From NCBI RefSeq assembly GCF_010015445.1, contig NC_053127.1:26691715-26755714 (forward strand): a stretch of 64,000 nt of DNA. The letters are read 5' to 3'. Both the position numbers and the translations under genes were made by a program. This DNA comes from Perca fluviatilis. Taxonomy: Eukaryota > Chordata > Actinopteri > Perciformes > Percidae. Positions 14,200 to 27,100 of this stretch are shown here, in pieces. The notes under the pieces were generated by a model. The model saw only the letters and a program-made list of their open reading frames with translations. It was not told the origin of the DNA and made no database searches. How positions within the stretch are numbered: the first letter of the stretch is position 1; each line of letters opens with the position of its first letter.

Positions 14200-14465
14200 T
14201 CACACCTGCGTCTCCACGCCGCTCAGTTTAGGCATCAGGATACGAGGGGTCACCCCGGAGTTGAGGTCCCTCTCAAACTCCAAAAGCTGGCCCATGAAGT
14301 TTAGATTCGGGGACACTACTGGACGACGGCTCCGCACATATTTGTAGGCATCCGTCATTGTCATGAGGGTGTGCTTCATAAGGTACGCGATGACAATGGT
14401 TGCAGAACGGGACACGCCTGCCTGGCAGTGTACCAACACTCCCTGTCCACTTTGATATGCCTCCT
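14200..14465 (-). CDS. dusp10: dusp10-like terminal coding exon: catalytic P-loop
   Basis: It begins by completing Glu across the intron ([12 protein letters not shown]) and contains the active-site loop [13 protein letters not shown], whose Cys is the nucleophile and whose Arg binds phosphate. [18 protein letters not shown] follows, then [17 protein letters not shown] and the end [18 protein letters not shown], all close to DUSP10. The acceptor is TTCTCATCCACAG. The stop is at 14200-14202. An AATAAA on the minus strand at 14158-14163, about 40 bases past the stop, could serve as a very proximal polyadenylation signal; further copies occur near 13.4 kb. The catalytic residues are intact, so phosphatase activity is expected. 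Confidence 0.92.
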
Positions 14466-14514
14466 CTGTGGATGAGAACAACAAAACAGATGAGATGAAT
14501 TAAAAGTGAGTAAA

Positions 14515-14745
14515 AACTGGCTTAAAGCTCCCATATTATGCTCGTTTTCAGGATCGTACATGTATTTTAGGTTGCTACTAAAACATGTTTACATACTTTA
14601 ATGTTCAAAAAACACTTTCTTTTTCTCCTACTGTCTGTCTGAATATACCTGTATTCACCCTCTGTCTGAAATGCTCCGTGTTAGTGTCCCGCTTTAAGCC
14701 CTCCTCCCTCTCTGCTCTGATTGGTCAGTGTTTCCAGGTATGGAT
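14515..14745. repeat. Fragment of a teleost hAT-like repeat in the last dusp10 intron
   Basis: Starts with TTAAAGCTCCCATATTATGC and continues with TTTACATACTTTAATGTTCA and a GATTGGTCAG segment. I recognise this arrangement as a widespread fish interspersed repeat (family memory, not searched). The right terminus is missing. Confidence 0.5.
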
Positions 14746-14864
14746 AATAAAAGCTGATCATGTTGCAGTTCAATGCATTCTTTTTCTTTTCTTGACTTGA
14801 AATCATCATTGAAAAAAAACAACAACTCACAAGTACAACAATATATCAGAGGTGGGACTCTCAC

Positions 14865-15167
14865 CAATGAACTCAAAAACCTCCTCAAAGTATTGTCGAA
14901 GGTTTTGCTTGCTGTTATCAGTGGCTGGCAGCCTTTTGTAGCGCAGTCCAGAGTTGACGTGGTAGAGGGGCAGGTGTGTGGTCACGTTAACCACGTAGCC
15001 GATGTTGAGGCGCAGCAGCAGGTCCAGGTCCTGGGCGTCTCTCTCGTTCCCCAGAAACAGGAAGGGCAGGATGGGACTGATCACGGCGTTCTCCGCATCG
15101 GGAGTCATCGCGGTCTCATCGGACAGAGAAGCTGGCAAAGAAGACGAGAGCGGCAGAGAAAGGTGCA
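14865..15167 (-). CDS. dusp10: dusp10-like coding exon 2: start of the phosphatase domain
   Basis: Phase 1 at both ends. It encodes [19 protein letters not shown], then [35 protein letters not shown], and [20 protein letters not shown], ending at FEFIG. This is the N-terminal half of the dual-specificity phosphatase fold, including the D of PATD that acts as general acid in the family. The donor is GTGAGA at 14864. Two acceptors fit: TTCTTCCAG before 15167, which is the first AG after a strong pyrimidine tract, and TTTGCCAG before 15131. Both keep the frame and differ by 12 residues. The longer form is listed. Confidence 0.88.
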
Positions 15168-15417
15168 CTGGAAGAAGACGAGACGGAGAACAACTTTGTT
15201 TAACATTGTCTGCAGTCTGTGCAAACCAATTAGCAGTATTTACTGGCTATAAAAGAGGTCTGGCCGTTAGCACTTCGATTTGAGTTGACATCTGCAGTAT
15301 ATAAGACATTCAACCCAATATGGCCCAATTTTATGTCAGTGATTGCAGTGGAAAATGAGTTACTTCACAGATATTATGTATATGTTACCACTTGAGTGAA
15401 TTGTAAGATATTCTTAC

Positions 15418-17488
15418 TTCTGCTGTTCTCCTCATCTTGCTCTCTGTTAAGGGAGTTGAGTGCCAGGTGAAGGGACTGAGCCGACGGCAGGGAATGTCCT
15501 CCCTCCCTGTCTCTCTGCCAAGGTTTGGGTTTGATGAGTGTGCTAGGGGCGGACGGTGGAGGCGAAAAGGACACAGGTGACGGTGGAGAGGCAGAGCTGG
15601 GAGAGGGCGAGCGTGGATATGCTGCATCTCCGTCTTGCTCAATTCCTACATCTTCGGCTTTATTCAAGAGCCTCTTCAGCGAGCTCCGGCCATCGTCGTA
15701 CCCGGATCCTGACCTGCGGCCCATAAAATCAAGGGCAGCCATTTTTCCCTGCTGAAGCCGGCGTCGGCCAGCACGGTCCGTTAGCTGAGACTGTGCATAT
15801 TCCTGGAGGTTTTGACAGTCCAGGAGGGCAAGGCCTGTTCCGTTACTGCCATTTTGGGCCGGGGTTGCACAGGTCTTCCCGACTCCTATTCCCATCCCGG
15901 CACAGTGATTCTTTTGGGCTTTCGAATGGGTCATCTTCTTGGCCAGTTCTTCAGGCCAGATAGTACGCACGCTGTAGTCATCATCATCGGCTTGGAACAT
16001 ACCCATCGAATGAGCTGCTCCGATGCCTCTTCCAGGGGGTTTGTCTCTGCGAGGGTTAAATGTCACCACTATGGGGTCGCTGCTGCAGTAGCTGCAGGTG
16101 GAGCTGCCTGTCTGAGCGGATTTGGGGATGCAGCCTGTGACGCAGCTCTGTATCGCCCGGAGAGGGGCCGAGGATGACAGCGGGGTACAGGGCAGGCATC
16201 CCCCCACCAGTTTTTTACGAAGGATAGCAGGACTCTCAAAGTTTCCGGCCTCGCCAGAGCAGGAGGCACAGCGGAGAGGTTTGAACAGGGTTGCTCGGCA
16301 GTCAGACACAGTGCTGTTAGAAGATGAGGTGTTGGAGGTGGAGGCGGTGGAGAGACACCCACCCAGATTTCTTAGGCCCATTTCCTTGCCTCCTCTCTTC
16401 ACTGCTCCGACATTATGAACACGGGAAAACGAGGCGGAAGAGCTTCCTCCACCTCCTTGGCAGCTAGCAGGGTGCCCCTTACACCCTCTGCATCTTACCA
16501 ACCTCCAGCAGCCACAACTGAATGGGTGGGTGCAGTCGATGGTGCAGGTATGATCAGGGCTGGGAAACCCTCCAGCATGGGAGGAGCCGGGGGAGAGGGG
16601 TAGACCATGAAGAATGTGAGGGTGGAGATCCCTGGTGCGGGACGGATGCGGCTGGCTGAGTTGCTGAAATGAGACCGGGACATGGGTGGGCTGGGAAGGA
16701 GGGGATGACGGATAGTGGGAGTTTAGTATGGAGGCATGGGGCACAGGGACGGAGTTTTGGTGGTAGGGCAAACTGTGACTATTTTGGCTTTGATGGACAG
16801 TTCCCAGTTTGGAATTCTTATTGCGACCTATAGAGGGAAATTCCTGGTCGCCTCTGTTAAGAAAACTAGTGTTTTCCTTTTCACTCCTGAACTTATGCTG
16901 CTGCGCCTGAGCTGGGACAAATTGTAGGCCACCTTTGGGGGAAGATGACAGCTGAATATGGCGACTTCGCTGTGACTTGTGTTCAGCACCACTTGGCCTC
17001 CCTGCAGTTCCACTTCTTCTCTCACATTGTCCTTGATCCAACTGTGAAGAGGCGCATTTCCCTCTGCCACCCTTTACACTTCCACTGCGCCCTAACGAGT
17101 TGCTGATTCCTCTTCCCCGTCCTCCTTTGTCCACCGTCACCCGGATATCAATAGTATGTGTGTGGGAGGGCAGCCGTGGGCCGAGAGTTACTGTGCCATT
17201 GCTATGGCAGTGGCTAGGAATGTGTCTGACACCTGCTGGGATGACAGGCTGGTCGCTCTTGAATTTCTGCACACGAGAGGATCTGCGCTTGCATTCCAGA
17301 GTCAGAGATTTACAGGAGGGTGGATAGAAATGGGACTGCGAAGGGTGGAAATGAGGAGGGTGTCCATTGGCAGAGGCTGATATTTGAGAGGAGTGCTGCT
17401 GGATGGTTTGTGGGGAAGCCTCACACAGGGCTACGTTTTTAGGGCGCTGAATGACCACTATGCGCTCATCAAGAGGGAGGGGAGGCAT
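15418..17488 (-). CDS. dusp10: dusp10-like coding exon 1: long N-terminus and degenerate rhodanese domain
   Basis: This exon has 690 codons plus one base. The start is the first in-frame ATG; the N-terminus MPPLPLDERIVVIQRP matches the DUSP10 start. Residues about 20-300 are low-complexity, rich in His, Ser, Pro and Gln. A Cys-rich stretch follows at about 315-345 (CTIDCTHPFSCGCW), with further Cys pairs near 410-470. A rhodanese remnant begins at about 510 (WPEELAKKMT), with a short LLDCQNLQEY strand and then RRRLQQGK, the MAPK-docking basic patch. The SHIQGAVHIN core expected of DUSP10 is replaced by a short unrelated link. A Ser/Pro-rich insert follows, then PSAQSLHLALNSLNRE. The exon ends in a GTAAGAAT donor at 15417. 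The frame is open for more than 2 kb, which strongly supports coding. Confidence 0.85.
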
Positions 17489-20400
17489 CTGGGTTCATGC
17501 AAAGCTGTCCAATGAGCAGGGAGAGAGAGAGACAGAAAGAGAGTAGTTATGAAATGAATTTCACAAACACTGGAAATGTGGGGTGCACTTTACTTTCCAT
17601 CAGTTTAGACACAAACAGCACATGCTGATGCAAAAGTATGAACATTGCCTTGCAGCTATGGAATATTTATGATACAGTGCTGATATATCGTATATAATGA
17701 TGTAGTACGTTACAATATTTTGAAATTCAATTTAAAAAGAATAAAGGTAAACTATTTGTGAAATGTAAAGTAAACCCCCAAATCAACCACAAGAATGACA
17801 ACACATGTTGACAACAACAATAGATTGCTATGTTTTGCGTGTTTTTGTAAGTCATGTCTAAGGCGTCTTTTGCAAAACACACACAGAACAAATGCAAAAC
17901 CAACAACGTTGCATCTCAGTTTTGACCATTTACATGTCACACATTTCCTTTCACATTTTCTGCAAATGAAAGGAGAAACCCCACTGAGGTGCATGTTTGA
18001 TTTGTAGTGATTATGTTTGCCAAATCCATTTCAACATGCACATCACAGTCTTTTACCTGTTTATACCAGGGCCACTTGCCAATGCTCATCTATATTTGTA
18101 GGACTTTGACATTTAAATTTGAACCTCTTTTCCTAGTAATATCATTACTATTAGGGCATACAATCCACAGGTGCAAGAGTGTGTACCTGTTTGCTGTTAG
18201 CAGCAAATAATCTCAGCTAATCCTAATGGCAGTGAGGCAGTGACAAAAGCTTTAAAAACATTAAATGAGCTGGAGCAACCTTCATCCCTCTGGTGGGTCC
18301 TCATTCTTAACAAGACGCATTCAGCCACATGAAAAGCCAAGCTAAGTCATGGCTGATAAGAAAAATAACTAAATATACTGTAAAACTGCTGTGCATGTTC
18401 ACTTGCTCAAAAATCTGCTGTCTTTGTACTGAAAAATAATACACTGACTCTCAAAATGAGCTAATGGCTCAGTGGGATTCTTCACTTTAAATGTTTAATG
18501 CTGAAGAGCCATGCGAATATACCTGAAATGAAACACTTCCTGCTCCCAGCCATCTGTCCTGCCTCTGGAATAAACTAAATTAACCAAGTCCTTTGGGCCA
18601 ATTAGAAATTAGCATTTGTCTAGGCCATGGCATAAACAGAAGGTCACCACGTACACAACAAAAGAACTCAGCTGGAGAGAAAGCGTTCTCACCATGACCC
18701 AGCAAAAAGAGATCAACTGAATTTAGTTTATAAATATGCACTTTTTAATAAACTACATATAGAATTTATATTTGTATCATTAAATCGCCTTTTTGATCAA
18801 TGTAGCAGGCTGGTACAGTTACTACAGGACTTTAGACTTTACATTTTTATATTAATTTGGTACATTCATTATAAGGCTGCTCTCAAACAGGATGAAAAAT
18901 GATTGCCGTTAAAGTAAAAATCCACCCTCTGATGCACACGCTGTTAAATACAATCAATCTGAGATGTTCAGTGCACTCAGGAGTTGTTTTGGTTGAGTAA
19001 GGGTTAGGGTTACTTTAATTTAGTTTGTGCCACACCAGCGGCATGGCTGTAGGGGTGGCTATACAGGTCGATTGGGAGGACGTTACATGCATGCTAACAG
19101 GTGAAACTAAAATAATAAATATTAAACTGGCTTAACAATGCTAGCATTTCCATTGTGAGCATGTTAGCATGCTGACTTTAGCTTTCAGCTCAAAGCACTG
19201 CCTAAATACAGACTTATAGAGCTGCTAGCATGGCTGTAGACTCTTTTAAACAGTTTACATTACAAAACATATTTTGTTATGTACTCCTAGTGATATCCAA
19301 CATTGGGATGGAGGCAGAAATTTCATGTAAAACACATTTATCTGCATGACTAGATGCCACTAGGGTAAGTGAGAAGATATTTAGATAAAGCCACCCTTTA
19401 AATTCCACAGTAGATGAGGTGGAGATTTACCAACCTTGAATAACATTGTTCAGATTTAGCCACCAAAACAACAAACTAGCCTGTCATTGGTAATTTTCAC
19501 ATAGCTGTTTTTCAACTGTGTTTGTTAAGGTGGATTTTAATTTTAACCATAAGCCCTTCAAGTCATATTTATTAATAATCTCTCAGGGAGTGGAATACTT
19601 AAAAGTTAGAAGGAACAGATACTGAGGAAAACACTGGCTGACAGAAACAAACGGGTAGAGGGAAAATACAGGGGGACAGATAATAACATGACACTGTAAA
19701 CCACAGACTACAGGGGAGGAAGGAACATGTCAAAAATAATCTGGGGATGCCTTCAGTCCCAACACAACACAGATACCGACCCATGGAGAAAGCAAACCAC
19801 GCTCCAGTGTCCCCATGCCTATATCCACGCACAGAGTCTGGTGATGGTATCCTCATCTTTTTTTCCTTTTTCAGCCTTGCCTGTGGTGGAGGGGGTTGGG
19901 GGGGTTACAATGACCCAGTTTTATCATGGTGGAAGTCACTATCACTCTGATCACTTTTCTCTCACACACTGTAAACTGCAGGCTGGCTAGTGGCCTTTTC
20001 ACTCACTCATAGTCAAAGCTTCAGCAGACAGTAAGGACCACACAAAAGTGATTCCCTTTTGAAATTTCACTGCCATATGTTACGTCACAGCAAGAATACA
20101 ATATAATGCACTACAGACTATAGTGAAGCATTACTCTGGAAACCCTACACCATCTGATGGGCTAATTACTGGGACAATAAACGTTTCTGTGTTGGCAGCA
20201 TTCCTACATACAGTCAAATGTGCAACATGATTTAAATGGGAAAACAAAAAGACAAGCATTAGAATTATCTGCTCCGTCATCTGGAACCATTTGATGATGT
20301 TTCAGTCAAATAATCTGAGCAACCTTCATAATTAATCTCATGTGTAGTGGTACATGCATTAATGATGCTTCAAAAGATATGTATAATGCTTATAAAGTAC

Positions 20401-20500
20401 TTTGCATTTTTCCTCACGTTTCATGAGGTTTTTTCATTAATTGATGCTTAGTTGTTGTGACAGAAATTGTCTGGTGCATGTATCTGCCTGTGCTGTGACT
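17489..20500. other. Upstream or intronic DNA of the dusp10-like gene
   Basis: A GA-rich tract at 17518-17543 is, on the minus strand, the pyrimidine tract before the first coding exon. A dispersed repeat lies at about 19080-19260 (GAGCATGTTAGCATGCTGAC). No other gene is seen. Confidence 0.4.
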
Positions 20501-20958
20501 GCACATCTGTAATGTAATGTTTTACATTTATATAACAGCCAGAGGTATTAGTTACTTTTCAGATTAAGATATTACATAGAAAATATGTATGCTACACAAA
20601 CAAGTTTCTGGTTGGGGCACCTTGTCTCATTTCAGATGTCTGTGAGTTGTTAGCAGTGCCACAAAAGAGACATTTCCCTTCTAATTTTCTCTGTTCAAAT
20701 GATCCAGTATTTCAGGAAAAAGCAAAGATTGAAGAATGGAAACAGAATTGTGTATCAGAACCTTTAACCCCCGTTCTTTCCTGTCCCATTAAGTATGTCA
20801 TCATTTGTATAGTAATCCTTTGGAGAGGACCCGACCCCTAGGTTGGGAACCACTGGATTTAACCTAACTTTATATAAAGTAATTAAAACTAGTTCTACCT
20901 CGAGAAGCGACAACAGTTAAGGCTACAGTACACATTAGTGTATTAACTATCAAACAAT

Positions 20959-21017
<59 letters not shown>

Positions 21018-21192
21018 CTAATTCTACATAAAAATATCCCCTGTGACTATATATATACATTATATATACTGTATTTCTATAGTCACAGGGGATATTTTTA
21101 TGTAGAATGAGTCATTTTACTTTTGATTCTTAAGTACATTTACAGATAGTACTTTTGTACTTTTAAATTTGAGTTCTTCTTCTACCACTGGT
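20500..21192. repeat. Interspersed repeat with TTCTTCTACCACTG terminus, interrupted by a TA microsatellite
   Basis: The right end reads TTGAGTTCTTCTTCTACCACTG, and the interior has GTACTTTTGTACTTTTAAA and AGAGGTATTAGTTACTTT. A fragment of the same family is at 43340-43472. A pure TA run spans about 20963-21014. Near 20826-20850 is CCCTAGGTTGGGAACCACTG, the end of a second repeat family, also seen intact at 46448-46861. Confidence 0.55.
21015..21113. repeat. Near-perfect 36-bp inverted repeat (hairpin)
   Basis: The left arm 21015-21050 and right arm 21078-21113 are complementary at 35 of 36 positions (arm core ACATAAAAATATCCCCTGTG), with a 27-bp AT-rich loop. It sits directly beside the TA microsatellite. 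Confidence 0.9.
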
Positions 21193-24100
21193 CGTGTCAG
21201 TTATGGTGATCTGGTTTTGTAGGACTTTTGGTTAAGGACAATTGAAATGTTGACCGAACAAGACAAATAGTGTTGAGAATTCAAATATCCTGTCATCTCT
21301 GTGTTCACTGGACCTGTGGGCAGACTGCTGCAGCTAGCGACAGGATCCACCTAGGAGAATAAAACTGTAAAATGCTGTGCGTACTGTTGATTAGGAGGTT
21401 AATTAAAATGGTGTTTAATTACCTGTGTTCATGTGAAATCCCTCCAGTTGGTCGGTCTTTCTAACACATTCATGGAATCTGATAAAAGGCTGTAAGCTAC
21501 CTGCTTTGCCGACATACATATGCTGAATACTGTTGTCTGCAGTGATTGTCTTTCAAAAATGCATCAATCTGCTTCACTTGGAAGTTGCAGCCAAACAGTA
21601 CAAAGTGTATAGACTTGATTGTTTTCATTATTGCCCCCTTGATAATAGTTCCAATTACCAGATCCCAGAACGGAGATGGCAGCCAATCTGACAGCTCCAA
21701 AAAACACAACCGAGAGAGAAAAAAGTATCTCTGCTCAGTTTGATGGTCAAAATGTATGTCTCATGAGTGCGGGGGCTGTCAGACATTCTGTGATGTAATA
21801 ACAGATAACTATAATGTTGTAGACTATTGCCAGGCTACAACCTAGCACAATAAGAAATTCCTAAAGCTATGTGTGTTGATACTCTTTGTATAAGAATCAC
21901 AGCGGAGTACCAAGTGCATGACTGCAGCAATATTATGCATCAGATGACTCACGTTAGTATGTGCGATTGCATAATACATCTACTCGGCATATATGACATC
22001 AGTACAGTAAAGTGTGAATACGTTATGAGCTCCTTTCAGAAGAACTGAGGCACAACCAAAGCCACAAGCCACTGAGGATCCTGTATGAAAGTTCTGACAG
22101 AGTTATTACTGGATGTATTAAGATTTAAGGAAAAGGCTAACGTATGCTAAGTTTTGCAGTCAACGTAGCTGCTTCAGAAATCGAGCACATGAAAGTGTAA
22201 ATTCAAACTTGCACGGATAAAAAAATATATATAAAAAACAAGAGGAGTGCCACTCAGTTCCTGTTAAGCGAGAGCTGCAGGAGCCCATGGGGGAGATCAC
22301 GACACCCTCCCTCGGCTCACTGCTTCCCCACCAGCAGAATAAAGATAACAGCTTCACAGGCATAAGCCAGAGAGAGGAGAGCGGTACACATGCTAGTGTT
22401 TTTTTCCAGATGATTTAACTCTTTCCCAAACACCTGAGCAAAACCTGAAATACAAAAAAAGTTATAATTTGCTTGCCTGACTTGCCTGACCCAATGCTTG
22501 ACTTATAGTAGACTATAAAGAATCTGTGTGCATCTCCAGCTGCAGAGGCGGTGCAGCGAGTGTTTTTTGGGACAGATGATTGTCTGGCTGTTCAAGATTG
22601 ATGGCGTTCTCCCTGTTCCCTCTCCCCGCTCTGGCTTTATGCAGCTCCTTCATCAAAAGGCACCTGACAGCCAAACACCCATGCAGCAAAGTGGACAGCA
22701 CCAAAGCAAAAACCAAGCAATAATGTGAGGATGTGCAGCTCAATTACTGGCTTGTAAAATCGCTTTAGTTTGAGAATCTCTTCCTCTGCTGCATGAACAA
22801 GATTCTTTTTCCTCACAGTAAAAAAAAGGCTTCTCGAGATAGTGGATGGGCGGAAAATTAGTCATCAGAGTCACTTGTTTCCAGAGGCTGATGAGCAGGC
22901 CGTTTCTGTCAGAGGACAATCCACGTCTCCACATTTTTGCTTGTGTTTGGCACAAAATGAAAGGAGGCGGTCCACTTCTCTCTATATGGTCGTCCACACA
23001 CAACTAAACTGACAGATGGACCAGAGCCAGAGCTATGGGCACTAAGGAGAAAGGCACTAGGATGTTCACAATAATATAGCTAACAGCATTGAGGGTCAAA
23101 CAGATAGTGTCACAGATCCTACAGGAGATTCTTCATCCACACACAGACTGCTGTGGAGCTGCTGATGTGACTGAAAATCAATGAACAGGTTACTGCGGAG
23201 AAGACCACCGTGTCAACGTGTAAAAAAAGTGTGTTGATGGATTTGTGCTGTCAGCAAACTGACAAGGGTCACTGGTCGACTCTGCTAAGCTAAGCTAACA
23301 GGAATATAACAGGCACTGGAAGCTGTCTCAGGTGTTGCTGGCCTCTAGCCACTGCAACATTGTCTTCCTTAAGCAGCAGAAACAGTTATGTGATCGTAAT
23401 AAAACCAATTGCACGTAAAATGTATGCGAAATTGGTAAATCAATAATACAATAAATTCTGCTGATTATTGCGTAACTAGATGGGCCAAATAATGCAATTA
23501 CACAATGTCAGAACAGTGCAGTTGAAACCACAACTACTTTGGCTTATGAAATAAGGAAACAAGACATAACATGTAAATTAAAGGGGCTGTACTCGAAATA
23601 CTGAAAGGAATTTAGTCTGGGCTGGGAATGCCTCCACACGGTCCTCTTCAGAGTTTGATTGACATTCAGAGTGTGGGCCACACGGCTCTCACCTCTGACG
23701 TGACAAACAAACATGGAGCTGCTGAGCAGTAATGGCGGCAGCTAGCACTGCTAGCCGTGAGCTAGTCTGGCTCAACTGATGTACATTGCTGGGATAAAGC
23801 CTGACATCTGGTGCGGAATGTCCCTCCCCATGCGCTGTCTCCGCTATCTATTTTGCAAGGTCACCATTTCTGCACCTGGTGTTTAGCCCAGCCCAGGACA
23901 GATGTGAGAAAGAAATACAAACAAGCCAGAGTGTTTTTCCCCCCTATCCCAGAATAGACAAGCGCTGTGGCCAGACCATACTCCAGCAATGACACTAATT
24001 GTGGAGATAGGTCTGGCAATGCAAGACTTGCTGTGAGCTAACAACAGCAATAGTGCTCCCACTGCCTAGCTGATTGCCGCCGCTCTTTACTGCGCACTAC

Positions 24101-27100
24101 CCAGGCTGGGCCTCCGTGGGAGATCGGTGCTCATGTGGAGCTCATACCGCTGATCAGCGGATCACAGAGGGAGCGAGAGGGTGGAGGAAACGGGGATCGG
24201 GGAACAGTGCTACAGCTACAACGGCTACAGTGCAAACAGAGAATTAACTCCATGCTTAGCTCACACTCACTGGGGCAACCTGGCTTCTGCGGGATCGCTG
24301 TGCTCATCAGTGGTAACATTTACTATCCCGACCAGAACGCTGGCGTTATCAGTGGGTAACCTCCGTATGAGCACCAATATCCCGCACAAGCTCCGCCTGG
24401 GCAGCGTGCAGTGCATAGCGCCCGCGAGTCGCCAGCGATCAGCCAGCCTACGAGACATAACACGTACAACCCATTCTCATTCCCAGGTCGTCAAATATAG
24501 ATGGCAATGGCAGGGACTCGCATGCACTAACGTGCACGTGAGGTCAGACCGGCTATCAAAACAAAGAACAGAGAAGCTCAGATTACAACACACACTGAAG
24601 GAGTGTGACTTGATTCTCTGCTCAGGATGCCATTACGCCACTATATCTTTACATAGCAAACATTTGTTTACTGCTATATCAATGTTCTAAATGATCAAGT
24701 ACCTTTAGAAAGCTTCAGAGGTGCTGGTAGCCAGATGTTGTTTTACCTTTGCACAGAGCCAGGCTGGCTTCTTCCCCTTGCTGATTGAAAATAACCTGTG
24801 TGAGCTGTCATGAGTCAGTTTTCTACTTAATAATTTAACCTGACCACTTGATTGATGAGGAACTAAAGGAAAAATAAATGGAAGTTGTTCCTTTGTGGTT
24901 TCATGTGGTGGTAGTTTTCTTAAATGTGCACTTGTGCACAGACTTACAGATGTAATGCTGAGACTGACATAGGGCAGAATTAGACAAATAAAAAGTAAAA
25001 GAGCCTTCAGGTATAAGCAAATGTTTAAATAGAAATACTTTCCTTGCCTGCACAGATGCTGATATCAGATAACAAGCTAATACACAAATCAGCAGAGAAA
25101 CAGAAAATGAGCACGCTTATCAGGATTTAAACAATCGAGCATGATTTGGCATCAAAATGTAAAAAGCCAATCATCAGAAAACTCTATGATGTATTGCTTA
25201 TCACTGGAAATCCATTTGCCTGACCACCAAAGCTTCGTGGGTTGCATTCAAATCAGTACCAAATTCATGAGGTTAAAGTCTGCTTCTAAGAATTACAAAG
25301 ACTCTGCACAGCATTGCAGTGTGCCTTGACACTGGTGTCACAGCAGCATGTAGTCTACTTTTTAACACCCGCCACTGTGGAAATGTTAATTGTTACTGCG
25401 GAAGAATGGGTTGTAGATGGAGAAAGGTGGCAGAGAGTGAAGTGCCTTCTGCCCATCACAAATATGATATGAATTATAATGACTACTAAAACACCCTGTA
25501 CAGATAGCTGCTTGCCAAACTGTGCCAACATCTCATTAGAATGAGATATCCCACCCCAAACTTCTATAACTCGAGCCATTCACTTACAACAGAAAGAATG
25601 TAATATGCATGTTGTTTGTCTTTGTTTGAATGTCAAGCGCTTATGACAGAATCAAGTATGATCAGCTATATCTATATACAGATTATATAATTAATCAGTT
25701 ATATTCATACTGCAGCTCTCAGATGAATGAGGTCACAAAGCTTTGGGGGACAGATCTAAGATCTAAAGCATGTATTTTATGTTTCTGTAATAACTTAAGG
25801 AACATCTCAAAACAAATTTGAAATGATTTGAAGATATTGTCACATACATACAATGTGAAATTAATACATTGCCCAACTAAGTGGAGTTAGACAACAGAAA
25901 AAAGGACCAAATGAAGAGAATTAAAGAGAATGTGGACTGAAGACATCAGACTCACACTCTATCAGGCTTAAGTCACACATCTAATGATGTAAGATTTACT
26001 TGGGCCAAAGGGAAATGACTTGCAACTTGAAGTCCTGCATAATGTAATGACTTGGTTGTGACTCAGATGGCCAAATGAGAGTGTTTAGTCAACAATGCAT
26101 TGATAACGTTACAATAATGACACACAAGGGTGAGCCTTGTGTTGATGAGTCAGCATTCTTAAATTTGACTTTGCATAATGTCTAAAATGTCTAAAATACT
26201 GTTGTATTGCTAAATGTGTTTTTCAATGTAATCTGCTTTGTTTCACTGTCTCATAAGAGCTCACACCACTACAGGCTACTGAGGGGAAGTCAAAATAATT
26301 ACATCACCTTATCTCCACAGTCAGCGGACAGAAAGTGATGGAAGCAACTGCACAAACTGGCCAATCAGAGGGACAGCGTGATAGGGAACATTGAGCTATC
26401 TCCTCCCCCTCCACTATTCAGTCAAACTGATTTAACACTGAGATTGATACCTGACTTTAAGGACATACCGTATCATACAGTGCAGTATCACAGATCGTGA
26501 TCCCCACATATCCAAGGATAGGCAATTGTTATTTTTATTGCTTTATTTTATAGGAGATACAATGGGATTGGTGGCACTTTGGCTGCTGAGCAATATTTTT
26601 TCAGGGTGGCCCAGATTTCCTGCCTATGCCACATTTTAGACATATTGAATAATAAAATATTTGAATCAAATAGAAAACCAATGGTAATCAGTAACAGACA
26701 GCACCTCTAACAGCACAATTGTTTTAAATAAGAGCCATGCCTGCACAATTTCATGGCACATTTTTATGTTAAAAAATAAGACCTCTGTTCAATTTAATAA
26801 TCCAGAAATAGAATACTAAGAATAGAAAGTGACAAAAGCAGCTTAGGGAAAGGTTTTGTGGTTGGTTGGGATTTGAGCTCTCTGTCACCTTAAGATAAGA
26901 AGAGTAATGTGCCTTGAATATATTTTAAAATCTTTGAAGAATGACCTCTTTAAAAAGCACACTGTCATGGTTAATGATTGCTATGTAGTCAGCTGACGTT
27001 GGAAATCCCAGATCTTAACACCACCAAAAGTAATGCTTGTGCCAAGGTGTTTCTGTCCACAAAATGTTCTCCCAAACTGTAAATTTTGGACATGCTGGAT

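Larger units (their letters stand above)
14200..17488 (-). other. dusp10: dusp10-like gene, coding span (MAP kinase phosphatase 5 family)
   Basis: Three coding exons on the minus strand (17488-15418, 15167 or 15131-14865, 14465-14200) join in frame with GT-AG introns and encode about 867-879 residues. Members of the MKP-5 family dephosphorylate p38 and JNK on both threonine and tyrosine. The start MPPLPLDERIVVI, the RRRLQQGK basic patch, the phosphatase domain from [14 protein letters not shown] to [10 protein letters not shown], and the C-terminus GVETQV resemble DUSP10. Two things are odd. The region before the phosphatase domain is about twice the usual length (human DUSP10 is about 480 residues). 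The rhodanese-like domain lacks recognisable central and C-terminal parts. It may therefore be a diverged duplicate rather than the main dusp10 gene. Family assignment is strong; exact orthology is not settled. Confidence 0.85.

Noticed and set aside
16122..16418. Plus-strand frames across the dusp10 coding exon
   Set aside because: Shadow frames of the long minus-strand exon.
24181..24690. Plus-strand frame of 169 codons in a CpG-richer patch
   Set aside because: No domain, no splice context, and a competing minus-strand frame; more likely repeat-derived.
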